A DNA stretch of 64,000 nt from positions 1 through 64,000 of the forward strand of contig JAEZFD010000044.1 of NCBI GenBank assembly GCA_023417655.1, given 5' to 3'. Under the pieces are notes generated by a model that made no database searches, was not told the origin of the DNA, and saw only the letters and a list, made by a program, of their open reading frames with translations. Of the stretch, positions 25,457-34,119 are shown piece by piece. The DNA comes from Planctomycetota bacterium (lineage in GTDB: Bacteria; Planctomycetota; Planctomycetia; Planctomycetales; Planctomycetaceae). The translations under genes and the position numbers were made by a program. Numbering within the stretch: position 1 is the stretch's first letter; every line of letters starts with the position of its first letter.

Positions 25457-26419
25457 ATGGCCAATCACCGTGTCCTGATCACCGACCATCCCTGGCCAGG
25501 CATCGATATCGAAACGCAGCTGTTGAAGCCTTACGGCGTCGAGATTGTTGACGCGCCTGATGGGGACGAAACAACACTGATGCGGCTTGCGACCAACGTC
25601 GACGCAATTGCGACCTGCTGGGCGAAAGTGACTTCCAAAGTCATCGAGGCGGCGGGGAACTGCCGGATTATCTGCCGCATGGGGATCGGGCTGGATAACA
25701 TTCACATCCCGACAGCGACCTCCAAAGGAATTCTGGTTACCAATATCCCTGACTATTGCGTCGAGGAAGTGGCCGATCACGCACTGGGACTGCTGCTGGC
25801 GGCCACTCGGAACATCGCGTTCTTTCATCACCGCACGAAGAACGGAGAGTACAATCTAAAGGCTGGGCCAACGATGCATCGCCTGCGAGGACGAACTCTC
25901 GGGCTGCTGGGATTCGGCCGTATCGGTCAGGAACTTTACACCCGGGCGACAGCCTGCGGATTGAATGTGATTGCCAGCACTCCGTCCCAGAACGACTATG
26001 GGACCGGCTGTAAAATGGTCGGTCTGGACGAACTGCTCGAGACCTCGGACTATCTCTCGCTGCATTCACCACTGACTGAAGAGAACAAGCACGTTCTCAA
26101 CGCCGAGTCACTCGCCAAGACAAAGCCGGGCGTGGTCATCATCAACACAGCCCGCGGCGGATTGATTGACCATGCCGCACTCTGGGACGCAATTCAAAGC
26201 GGACAGGTGGCCGGAGCTGGCCTCGATGTCTTTGAACCGGAACCGCCCAATCTGGACGATCCGCTGTTCCATGACGAACGGGTGATCGCGACTCCGCACG
26301 CCGCCTTCGTTTCAGAGGAATCTCTGGTGGAGATGCGGACCCGCGTCGCTCATCAGATTGCAGCTGCACTTGTGGGAGAAGTTCCCGAGAACGTCCGCAA
26401 TCCTGAAGTTCTTCAGTAA
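25457..26419 (+). CDS. D-2-hydroxyacid dehydrogenase family protein
   Basis: The 320-residue protein belongs to the NAD-dependent D-2-hydroxyacid dehydrogenases, close to the C-terminal-binding-protein branch. The NAD loop is GRTLGLLGFGRIGQELY. The active site Arg is in VVIINTARGGLID, the Glu in GLDVFEPEPPNLDDPL and the His in VIATPHAAF. Such enzymes interconvert a 2-keto acid and a 2-hydroxy acid, for example phosphoglycerate or glyoxylate; the substrate cannot be fixed from sequence. The ATG at 25457 is preceded by an A-rich stretch rather than a good ribosome binding site. The gene stands alone, with a convergent sigma factor gene after it. Confidence 0.85.
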   Translation: MANHRVLITDHPWPGIDIETQLLKPYGVEIVDAPDGDETTLMRLATNVDAIATCWAKVTSKVIEAAGNCRIICRMGIGLDNIHIPTATSKGILVTNIPDYCVEEVADHALGLLLAATRNIAFFHHRTKNGEYNLKAGPTMHRLRGRTLGLLGFGRIGQELYTRATACGLNVIASTPSQNDYGTGCKMVGLDELLETSDYLSLHSPLTEENKHVLNAESLAKTKPGVVIINTARGGLIDHAALWDAIQSGQVAGAGLDVFEPEPPNLDDPLFHDERVIATPHAAFVSEESLVEMRTRVAHQIAAALVGEVPENVRNPEVLQ

Positions 26420-26489
26420 AGAATTGCGGTAAGGCTCTGCAGTATCGATCGGCTGGCAACGCTCTCGCTTAATTCACCGGGCGAGGGGG

Positions 26490-27161
26490 CTACGGTCGGT
26501 CCGATTCCGCTTCGGGAGATTCGAATCGGACGACAGCGGCCTCCAGTCCGGGAGCGGTCGCGGCCATCTGTTTCAGCTTGCCGACAATAAACTGTTTGTG
26601 ATTCGCAACCGCCTGCTCGCTGACCCCCAGTCGGGCGGCGGTTGCTTTATTTGAAAGCCCCCTCACCAACAGCAGCTCGGCACACATCAGTCGTTCCCAC
26701 TCGCCATTGCTTTTCCATTTGGCGATGAGGTCCCTCAGAGCGGCGGCGATCACTTCCTCTTCCTGATGTCGAAGTTCGTGACTTCGCGCGAGACTTGATG
26801 CTCCGCGGGCTCGACGATCTGGAACACTCAGTGGTCCATGATTTTCACCATTATTATCCCAGGTCTGTGGGGTATGGAGCAGAGGCCGCCGTCCTTGTCG
26901 ACGTAACGTGTCAGTCAGCTTGTTCGCAGCAATCGCGAACAGAAAGGCTTCGAGAGAAGCATTTTCGTCATAGTTGGGGAGGGACGCGAGGAACCCGAGA
27001 AATGTTTCCTGCACCAGATCTTCTGCTTGAGACCGGTCTTTCAGGCGACTGACAACGAACGCCAATAATCGCCCTTCGTACTCTTCAATCAGCCGCTTCC
27101 AGGCGACTTCGTCACCCTGGCGAATTCGATGAATCAGGTGTTGCTCACCGGGGTGGGCCAT
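26490..27161 (-). CDS. ECF-type sigma-70 family factor
   Basis: The 223-residue protein has the two domains of extracytoplasmic-function sigma factors. Region 2 includes RLKDRSQAEDLVQETFLGFL and AFLFAIAANKLTDTLRR; region 4 includes the helix-turn-helix LSNKATAARLGVSEQAVANH. Between them lies a linker of about 70 residues, somewhat longer than usual, with PQTWDNNGENHG. The ATG at 27161 is preferred to an in-frame TTG at 27179. No anti-sigma factor is adjacent: the next gene on the same strand encodes a small L7/L12-like membrane protein 125 bases away. Its target promoters and signal are unknown. Confidence 0.85.
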   Translation of the reverse strand: MAHPGEQHLIHRIRQGDEVAWKRLIEEYEGRLLAFVVSRLKDRSQAEDLVQETFLGFLASLPNYDENASLEAFLFAIAANKLTDTLRRQGRRPLLHTPQTWDNNGENHGPLSVPDRRARGASSLARSHELRHQEEEVIAAALRDLIAKWKSNGEWERLMCAELLLVRGLSNKATAARLGVSEQAVANHKQFIVGKLKQMAATAPGLEAAVVRFESPEAESDRP

Positions 27162-27286
27162 TGGAAGAAAGGATGGCAATCGTTCAGTGAGATGAAAAGA
27201 ACTCTCGAGAGTCTACCATTTCAGCCCCAGCAGCGTGATCAGAGGAAATCATTCCAGTCTGCTTTGGCGAAGATCGAATTTCGATT

Positions 27287-27544
27287 TCAGCAGAAGTACC
27301 CGACGGTGAACAGGATCAGCAGGAGCATGGCAGCTGCACCGGCACAGCCAGTGTTTGATTCTTCTTCGAATGCGTCAGGTGTTTCCTTCCTGAGCGCGGC
27401 GTCCAGCGCAAGAATAAACTCACTGGCCTCGGCGAGTCGGCACTGCGTTGCGTCGCGGTAAATTCTGATCGCCTCGATCTTGTTTCCGGAAAACAAAGCG
27501 GCGTTAATTTGCTGGCGCAGTTCGTCATTGAGTCCAGAAGGCAT
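27287..27544 (-). CDS. Small membrane protein with L7/L12-like helix
   Basis: The 85-residue protein has the segment IEAIRIYRDATQCRLAEASE, which fits the C-terminal domain of ribosomal protein L7/L12 as found in many small bacterial proteins of unknown function. It ends in a hydrophobic stretch (about 67-85, GAAAMLLLILFTVGYFC), a likely membrane anchor. Its ATG shares bases with the stop codon of recQ (TAATG), so translation is coupled. It is probably the last gene of the recQ unit, as the sigma factor starts 125 bases on. The role is unknown. Confidence 0.65.
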   Translation of the reverse strand: MPSGLNDELRQQINAALFSGNKIEAIRIYRDATQCRLAEASEFILALDAALRKETPDAFEEESNTGCAGAAAMLLLILFTVGYFC

Positions 27545-29817
27545 TATCCGGCCTCGCTTCGATAACTGGGATTTCTCAGGCAGGCGACCACAAGCCGGAT
27601 GGTTTCATAATCCACTTGTTCTTTCAAATGGAAATAGATCGGCTTCAGCCGGTCAGAGCCGACCTGTTCGATGGCGTCTCGAATCTCCTGCTCGGTCTCG
27701 GCACTGACCCAGTTGCGCAAATTAGGAGAAGGTGCTGTCTCAAGATATTGAGACAGGTAGCCAAGCACCGTCGAGCGGGACTTCTTCAGCAGATCCATGA
27801 CTGAATTAATTGACACGTCGGATGCGAACAGAGGAAAGGCTGCCTGAGCCGGTCCCGTCGGTTTCGCTTCACGATGTTGGGCGACACGGCCTCCCTGAGC
27901 GGGTTCCAGCGGGACATCGTTCGTCGCACAATAAGACTGGATCAGCTCGAGAATCCGTTCGCCGAAGTCTTCGGCCTTCTTCTGACCGATCCCCGGAGTG
28001 AGCAGCAGGGTTTCCGTTGAAGCCGGACGACTCGTTGCCAATGCTCGGAGGGTCGCATCATTCACGATCAGGTAAGAAGGAACGCCGCGTTCCTGCGCGA
28101 GATCGTTTCGCATTTCCCGGAGCAGCTCGAAGAGTCCCCGATCCACTCCGGCCCAGGCTTCTGGATCATCGGATTTGGTGGAAACCGCTTTCTTTCGAGT
28201 TCCGGCCGGCATTCCCAGCAGTCGCGGAGTCTGACGTCCTTTGAGCAGTTCGCGTCCGGAGTCTGTCAGTTCCAAAATGTTGAGGTCGCCAGTCCGGACG
28301 AGAAATCCCTGCTGAATAAGTTGCCCGATCCAGCCCAGGATTTGTTCCCGATCATGATTCTTCAGCAGTCCCCAGGTGGAGAGTTGATCATGTCCATTCT
28401 GCAGAATCCGGGCGTCCTTCGAACCATGCAGCACCAGCATGGTGTACTCGGCACCGAATCGCTGCTCCTGACGATAGACCGAAGAAAGAATTTTCTGCGC
28501 GATGACCAGTGAGTCCGGCAGGACAGGGCGGTTGTCACGGCAGACATCGCAGAAGGAGCCGCAGTCCTGTTCGAGATCCTGCCCGAAGTGTCGGACGAGT
28601 AGACGGTGACGGCAGTCGATTCCTTCGCAGAAATCAGAAATAGCCTGCAGCGACCGGCTGGAGACTCGATGAACTTCGGGAGACTGATTGCTGAAAATCT
28701 GTTTCCACTTGCGGAAGTCGTCGCCGCCGAAAAACAGGTAGCAGTCAGAGGTTAACCCGTCGCGACCGGCCCGACCACTCTCCTGCTGATAGTGTTCCAG
28801 CGATTGCGGCATCCCGGCGTGAATGACAAACCGCACGTTGGATTTATCGATTCCCATACCGAACGCGACCGTCGCCACAATGACGTCGACCTTATCGCGG
28901 ATGAAGTCTTCCTGGTTCTTCTGTCGCACTTCGTCGCTAAGCCCTGCGTGATAAGGTCGGGCGCGATGACCGTTCTCCCGCAGCACATCGGCCCAGCGTT
29001 CCACGTCTGCTCGCGTGATGCAATAAATGATGCCGGACTCACCTTGATGTCGGTCGAGAATCTCTTCAATTCGCTCCTGCAGGTCACCTTTACGGCTGAC
29101 GTGATAGTTCAGGTTCGGACGGTCGAAGCTGCCGACCAGCACGCGTGGTTTACGGAGGTGCAGCTGTGCCTGAATGTCGTCACGGACCCGCTGAGTCGCT
29201 GTTGCCGTCAATGCATGCACGCCAATCTTAGGAAAGCGTTCCCGGAGGAGACTTAACTGTCGGTAGTGCGGGCGGAAGTCATGCCCCCACTGGCTGACGC
29301 AATGCGCTTCGTCAATCGCGAACATCGAGACGTTCACGCTCTCCAGAAGTTTGAGGAACTCTGGCTGAGTCAACCGCTCAGGCGAAACGTATAACAGCTT
29401 CAACTCACCTGAACGCAGAGCCGCAATCGTTTCCCGCTGCTCTGCGGGGGTCAGCGTGCTATTCAGAACCGCCGCAGAGAGTCCGCACGTCTGCAGAGCG
29501 TCGACCTGATCTTTCATCAGTGAGATCAGCGGGGAGACAACGATTGCTGTTCCCGGCAGACACGCAGCGGGTGCCTGAAAACAAAGGGATTTTCCCGCTC
29601 CCGTGGGCAGGACCACGAGTGTGTCCTGACCTGACAGGATGGATTGAGCTGCATCCTGCTGGAGGGGACGAAATGAAGAATATCCCCAGTATTGCTGGAG
29701 CGCTGCCAGCAACTGCTCCTCCTGAGATGAGTGTTCCGTTGCGGGGGTGGTACTGGTCTCAGACATGAACAGAAGCGGATTCGGTGGGCAATGAGAATGG
29801 TGCCGGATCACCGACAT
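27544..29817 (-). CDS. recQ: ATP-dependent DNA helicase RecQ
   Basis: RecQ unwinds DNA 3' to 5' in recombination and replication-fork repair. The helicase core has the Walker A loop LPTGAGKSLC, the DEAH box AIDEAHCVSQWGHDFRP and motif VI, QESGRAGRDG. Then follow the four zinc-binding cysteines (C in CRHRLLV, then CGSFCDVC), a winged-helix region and an HRDC domain (LFELLREMRNDLAQERGVP). The last 100 residues resemble the helicase-associated helix-turn-helix seen in some RecQ proteins (SRSTVLGYLSQYL). At up to 757 residues it is longer than E. coli RecQ (609). Two ATGs are possible, 29817 and 29766 (MSETSTTP); neither has a good ribosome binding site. The stop overlaps the next start. Confidence 0.93.
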   Translation of the reverse strand: MSVIRHHSHCPPNPLLFMSETSTTPATEHSSQEEQLLAALQQYWGYSSFRPLQQDAAQSILSGQDTLVVLPTGAGKSLCFQAPAACLPGTAIVVSPLISLMKDQVDALQTCGLSAAVLNSTLTPAEQRETIAALRSGELKLLYVSPERLTQPEFLKLLESVNVSMFAIDEAHCVSQWGHDFRPHYRQLSLLRERFPKIGVHALTATATQRVRDDIQAQLHLRKPRVLVGSFDRPNLNYHVSRKGDLQERIEEILDRHQGESGIIYCITRADVERWADVLRENGHRARPYHAGLSDEVRQKNQEDFIRDKVDVIVATVAFGMGIDKSNVRFVIHAGMPQSLEHYQQESGRAGRDGLTSDCYLFFGGDDFRKWKQIFSNQSPEVHRVSSRSLQAISDFCEGIDCRHRLLVRHFGQDLEQDCGSFCDVCRDNRPVLPDSLVIAQKILSSVYRQEQRFGAEYTMLVLHGSKDARILQNGHDQLSTWGLLKNHDREQILGWIGQLIQQGFLVRTGDLNILELTDSGRELLKGRQTPRLLGMPAGTRKKAVSTKSDDPEAWAGVDRGLFELLREMRNDLAQERGVPSYLIVNDATLRALATSRPASTETLLLTPGIGQKKAEDFGERILELIQSYCATNDVPLEPAQGGRVAQHREAKPTGPAQAAFPLFASDVSINSVMDLLKKSRSTVLGYLSQYLETAPSPNLRNWVSAETEQEIRDAIEQVGSDRLKPIYFHLKEQVDYETIRLVVACLRNPSYRSEAG

Positions 29818-29880
29818 TGTCGTGATTAAGCCGCGAGAGTCTCACGGCTCAATCACGAACAGACGGATCGTTCGACTGTT

Positions 29881-31692
29881 CTAGCGATCCATGACTCGCA
29901 GAACAGGGGCAGTGAGCATGACTCGGTCCTGCTGGAGGTGATCCAGTTGCAGCAGTGCCTGTCGCAGCATGGAAACGTGTTCCGGGTCGAGTGATTCCAG
30001 GGCGGGCGTCACGGCTGACCAGAGACCAGTCGAAATGCGGCGATCACTTTCCTTCTTGCTCCCCAGATCGTCGAGGAGCTGTTCCAGAAAGTTCTTCTTC
30101 TCGGGATAAGACCGGACGTCATAGCTGTCGAGTTCAACGGTCTTCGCGGCAAAGGCGATCGCATCATGCAGGGTGCCGATCTCGTCGATGAGTCCCAGTT
30201 CCAGTGCCTGAGCTCCGGTATAGACGCGGCCGCCGGAGATTTCGTCGATCGGCTTGGTCAGCTTGTCTTTCCGGCCTTCGACAACGTGGGATTTGAAGAC
30301 ACCGTAGATGTCGTCCATCCACTTCTGCAGTTCCTTCTTTTCAGCATCGGTCCATGGTTCAGGCGACTGCATCATCCCGGCCCGCTCCCCGCGCTGAGTC
30401 AATTTGAAGTGAACCCCGATGCGGTTCCACATATTGCTGGTGGCGAGCTTTCCGGCGACAACACCGATCGAGCCAGTGATTGTTCCGCGATCTGCGAAGA
30501 TTCGCTCTCCGCGTGAGGCAACGTAATAGCCTCCGCTGGCGGCCACACTCCCCATGGAGACAATGACCGGCTTGCTGGTCTGGACGTTGCGGACCGCCTG
30601 CAGAATGATTTCACTCGCGGTCGCCGATCCTCCAGGAGAGTCGACACGCAGCACGACGGCTCGCACTCGCGGTTCATCAGCAACTTTGTCGAGCGCCTTG
30701 CGGATGGTCTCGCTATGGGCCCCAGTATCTCCTCCGAAGAGAGACGGTTCTGGCTTCCCGAGCATGATCGGCCCGTTGACATACACTACGGCGACGGCAT
30801 TTTTCGTCGACTTGGTTGGCTTGGAGTTGTTCAGCAATTGCGCCCAGAGCTGCATCACGCCGAATGGATTCTCGAGGTCGACGTTGTTGATCGTTTTCTT
30901 GCCATAGGTCTTGTCGAGCTTGATGGTCGCGCCATGTTTTTCTTTCAGGAACGCGAGCAGTGCTTCACGGCTTTCGACGGCGTCAATCAGCTTGGCGCTG
31001 AGTGCGGTCTCTGCGGAGTACAGCCCCTGATTGATCCAGGATTTGACCTGATCCGGCTCGACAGAACGGTTGGCGGCAATGATGTTGACGGTCGTCTCGA
31101 AGACGCTGTCCAGCAGCCAGTTCTGCATCTCATCGGCTTCAGGGCTCGGCTCCTTCCGCATGAAGGTTTCCGCCGCGCTTTTGTAGTTGCCGCAGGTCAG
31201 GAAGTCTGGCTGGACTGACAGCATGTCGAGCAAACCTCGGACATACATCCCTTCCATGGCCAGACCGTTAATCCACAGGTCGCCGGTTGGAGAGATGCTC
31301 AGGCGGCTGGCTGAGCTGAGCAGTGCATAGGTTCGAGTCGATGCCGAGTCCGCATGGGCGTAAACCGGCTTCTTCTCCTTCACAGAATTCATTGCCTGAC
31401 GGAGTTCCTCGATCTGCGAGGTGGAGACCGAGAAGCTGTTCATCAGCACGACGACCGCAGCGATCGTGTCGTCGGTTTTCGCCTTTTCGAGTCGGGTGAC
31501 CAGCGAGTGCAGGGACTCCCCACCAATCGATCCGAGCAGAGGATCGTCGGACTGGGTTTGCTCCTTCAGCTCTCCGTGGAGTTCAAAGACGGCGATTGTG
31601 GAAGCAGCAGGCTTCTCGTCAGCTGCATGCAGCACTGACGTTCCATTCGTCAGACAAAGGATAGCCAACGCAATGACAGCTAGACGCGTCAT
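29881..31692 (-). CDS. sppA: Signal peptide peptidase SppA, 67K-type
   Basis: SppA (peptidase family S49) degrades cleaved signal peptides at the membrane. The 603-residue protein has a signal peptide or anchor (MTRLAVIALAILCLTNG) and two S49 domains in tandem, as in E. coli SppA (618 residues). The second domain carries the catalytic serine in MGSVAASGGYYVAS, with ITGSIGVVAG following; the catalytic lysine should come from the first domain. The start ATG at 31692 is preceded by AGGAGAAAG; an in-frame GTG at 31707 is less likely. It is transcribed with no close partner; recQ starts 64 bases beyond its end. Confidence 0.9.
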   Translation of the reverse strand: MTRLAVIALAILCLTNGTSVLHAADEKPAASTIAVFELHGELKEQTQSDDPLLGSIGGESLHSLVTRLEKAKTDDTIAAVVVLMNSFSVSTSQIEELRQAMNSVKEKKPVYAHADSASTRTYALLSSASRLSISPTGDLWINGLAMEGMYVRGLLDMLSVQPDFLTCGNYKSAAETFMRKEPSPEADEMQNWLLDSVFETTVNIIAANRSVEPDQVKSWINQGLYSAETALSAKLIDAVESREALLAFLKEKHGATIKLDKTYGKKTINNVDLENPFGVMQLWAQLLNNSKPTKSTKNAVAVVYVNGPIMLGKPEPSLFGGDTGAHSETIRKALDKVADEPRVRAVVLRVDSPGGSATASEIILQAVRNVQTSKPVIVSMGSVAASGGYYVASRGERIFADRGTITGSIGVVAGKLATSNMWNRIGVHFKLTQRGERAGMMQSPEPWTDAEKKELQKWMDDIYGVFKSHVVEGRKDKLTKPIDEISGGRVYTGAQALELGLIDEIGTLHDAIAFAAKTVELDSYDVRSYPEKKNFLEQLLDDLGSKKESDRRISTGLWSAVTPALESLDPEHVSMLRQALLQLDHLQQDRVMLTAPVLRVMDR

Positions 31693-31844
31693 TCTCTTTC
31701 TCCTCACATTGGAAACGCTGATGCAGATGGCATCAATTTGACGTGCGCAGACTCTCCATCAGATGGTGCGGCACGGATGTTCACTGTAACCGTTCTGTTT
31801 GCGCGATTCCACCAGTCAGGGGAATCGGCAGAACTGGATGCACT

Positions 31845-32324
31845 CTAGCTGCGGGGGAACTTCGCCGCCGCGGCAACGGCCAGCTGGTCACAGCGTTCAT
31901 TCTCAACGTGTCCGGCATGTCCTTTGATCAGCGTGAACCGGATCTGGTGGTTCGCCATCAGTTCATCGAGTTCCTGCCAGAGTTCCACGTTCTTGACGGG
32001 TTTCCAGCTCGATTGTTCTTTGCGTCGCCACCCGTTTCGTTTCCAGCCCGGCATCCATTCCATGGCTCCTTTTGCTGCATAGGAGCTGTCGGTCACGATC
32101 TCGACACTGGAAGGACGGCTCAGAGCTTTCAGACCTTCGATGATGGCCGAAAGTTCCATCTGATTGTTGGTGGTCAGGGGAAGACCGCCGCTGGCCTCTT
32201 TCTCTCTGCCAGATTTGGGATGGCGAAGAATGTACGCCCAGCCGCCCGGGCCAGGGTTGCCACTGCAGGCGCCGTCGGTAAAGAGCTGAACAAACGGCAA
32301 GTCGGCGGAAGTGGCCGGCGGCAT
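31845..32324 (-). CDS. rnhA: Ribonuclease HI
   Basis: RNase HI removes RNA from RNA-DNA hybrids. The 159-residue protein has the four acidic residues of the active site in FTDGACSGNPGPGGWAYIL (Asp), NNQMELSAIIEGL (Glu), VTDSSYAAKG (Asp) and ERCDQLAVAAA (Asp), plus the basic protrusion region with WKRNGWRRKE. The ATG at 32324 is preceded by AAGGA; an in-frame start at 32402 would add a poorly conserved extension. It is preceded by a gene-free stretch (32325-32660) apart from the hairpin next to infA, so it has its own promoter or follows infA. Confidence 0.95.
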   Translation of the reverse strand: MPPATSADLPFVQLFTDGACSGNPGPGGWAYILRHPKSGREKEASGGLPLTTNNQMELSAIIEGLKALSRPSSVEIVTDSSYAAKGAMEWMPGWKRNGWRRKEQSSWKPVKNVELWQELDELMANHQIRFTLIKGHAGHVENERCDQLAVAAAAKFPRS

Positions 32325-32633
32325 GATGAGATAAGTCCTTCCCCGGGAAGCAGATGTTTGGGCGAGGCCGATGTCAGAAGGGGCTCGCCCGCAGTTCGGC
32401 AAGTGCTTAGGAAAACAACTCGCCGCGAGTGCTTCAACCCGGATCTGCAGGAAAAAACGGCTTCACTGCCAAGGTGATTCCCCGCGCAGGGATGATTCAG
32501 GAGAACGGCGTCTCTGCAGAATTCCGGCCGTCTCAATGCGGATCGAATGCAACTTCGGGATCGGTGCAAACGAATCCTTGTCCGCGTTGCAAAGGACGCG
32601 GGAGCGGCGAAATCGAATCCAACGAGAGGATCA

Positions 32634-32657
32634 GCGAAACCGGTGAGCCGTTTTCGC
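32634..32657. repeat. Hairpin after infA
   Basis: GCGAAACCGG (32634-32643) pairs with CCGTTTTCGC (32648-32657) with one mismatch and a four-base loop, 3 bases after the infA stop. No T-run follows on the minus strand, so it may protect the transcript end rather than terminate it. Confidence 0.4.
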
Positions 32658-32660
32658 GAA

Positions 32661-32879
32661 CTATTTGGCTCGATAGGTGATACGACCCCGTTCCAGATCG
32701 TACGGAGAAATTTCGACTTTCACGCGATCGCCGGGGACGATACGGATGAAGTTTTTGCGCATTTTTCCGGAGACATGCGCCAAGACCAGATGGCCGTTGT
32801 CCAACTGCACTCGAAACTGCGTATTCGCCAGGGCTTCAAGCACCTGGCCTTCCATTTCAATGGCCCCTTCTTTGGCCAT
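32661..32879 (-). CDS. infA: Translation initiation factor IF-1
   Basis: IF-1 is the small OB-fold factor that binds the ribosomal A site during initiation. The 72-residue protein matches the family over its full length: MAKEGAIEMEGQVLEALAN, FRVQLDNGHLVLAHVSGKMR, KNFIRIVPGDRVKVEISPYD and RGRITYR. The ATG at 32879 is certain. It is not near ribosomal protein operons here, a common situation for infA. Confidence 0.97.
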   Translation of the reverse strand: MAKEGAIEMEGQVLEALANTQFRVQLDNGHLVLAHVSGKMRKNFIRIVPGDRVKVEISPYDLERGRITYRAK

Positions 32880-33097
32880 AAACCCGTCACCTTTCCGCTA
32901 AGCGGTTTTGAGACAAACAATAATTTTTCAGAATTGAAAAGAGTCCGAAAGTCTATCGGCCTGAATCTGAAAGAGCAATTGGGTCTCGACGGGGTTTCAA
33001 GGAGTTTCGTCGACCCGACGTGGGCGCTACGTCAGGTCTCAATAGGGATTTCCGCGGTCTCGCGTTGATAATCGCGTCGAGGGACGGGTGCCGGGTG

Positions 33098-33748
33098 TTA
33101 GGCTGGCATCAGTCCTTCCCGGATCGCGAAGCGTGTCAGCATCACGCGATCGTGAATGCCCATCTTCTGCATGATGCGGTATTTGTGGCTCTCGATGGCC
33201 CGTTCTGAAAGTGCCATCGCCTTGGCGACTTCTTTCACGCTTTCGCCACGCACGAGATGGCGTAACACCTGAATCTGGCGGAGCGTCAGGCTGGCGAAGA
33301 AGCTCTGGGTTTTGACCCGAAACTCTTTTGTGTCGCGGTCATAGTGGAGCCGGTCGAGAACGGCGTCAGAGTAAACTTTCTCTCCGTTTGCGACCCGCTT
33401 CACGGCGTCGACGATCTGGTTTACCGGATCGCGTTTCAGAAGATAACCGGCAACGCCCAGTCGCAGCGCCATGTCGATAAAAATGTCCGTGTCGTAGTGC
33501 GTCAGGAAGATGGTCTTCGTGGCAGGAAGTCGTGATGAAATCTGGTCGGCGACTTCAATTGCTCCTCGCCCCGGAAGCTCCAGGTCCATGATTACGATGT
33601 CAGGACGGCGTTCGAAGATGTCAAAAAACGCGCGGTCAGAGTGCGTGTGCTGAGCGATGACCGTAAATTCCGGAATGGGGTTCAATCGCTGGACGAGAGC
33701 CTCGAGCACAATCGGATGTTCATCTACCAGAAGAATGGTCTGTTGCAT
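33098..33748 (-). CDS. LuxR/NarL-type response regulator
   Basis: The 216-residue protein has a receiver domain with phosphoacceptor Asp55 (in IVIMDLELPG), preceded by LLVDEHPIV and followed by TIFLTHYD and GYLLKRD with the conserved lysine. The C-terminal LuxR-type helix-turn-helix includes LTLRQIQVLRHLVRGE and ALSERAIESHKYRI. It therefore activates or represses genes after phosphorylation. No histidine kinase gene is next to it, so it is an orphan regulator in this window. The ATG at 33748 is followed by a clean start of the domain. The 371 bases between its start and the HEAT-repeat gene (33749-34119) are relatively AT-rich and should hold its promoter. Confidence 0.9.
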   Translation of the reverse strand: MQQTILLVDEHPIVLEALVQRLNPIPEFTVIAQHTHSDRAFFDIFERRPDIVIMDLELPGRGAIEVADQISSRLPATKTIFLTHYDTDIFIDMALRLGVAGYLLKRDPVNQIVDAVKRVANGEKVYSDAVLDRLHYDRDTKEFRVKTQSFFASLTLRQIQVLRHLVRGESVKEVAKAMALSERAIESHKYRIMQKMGIHDRVMLTRFAIREGLMPA

Positions 33749-34119
33749 TTTGGGCAGGCTCTTTCAGGAGAGGCGACGTGCGAATCTGCGGAGTTCGCTT
33801 GTATCGATTTTGATCGTTAGCATGCAATTCGTTGTTTGCGAAATGCAGCGGTTGTGTAGAGGATGTTCGACTTTGCTGCATATTTCACTTCAGTTGTTTG
33901 AGAGCGTAGTTTCGCTTCTGATTTCGTTGTAATCCATTTTAGTTAAAGGACTTATGTCTTAACGGCCAAGTTTGAGGGTTGTAGCGGTTCAGTAGAATTT
34001 ACGCCCTGTGAGTGAAAACACTGCACTTGGAGGCTCCCGCAGCCGCAAGGTCAGACGGAGCGGGAAATTCGCTCTGACGGAATAGCCGACCGAATGCAGA
34101 GCAGGCCATCACTTCAGAG

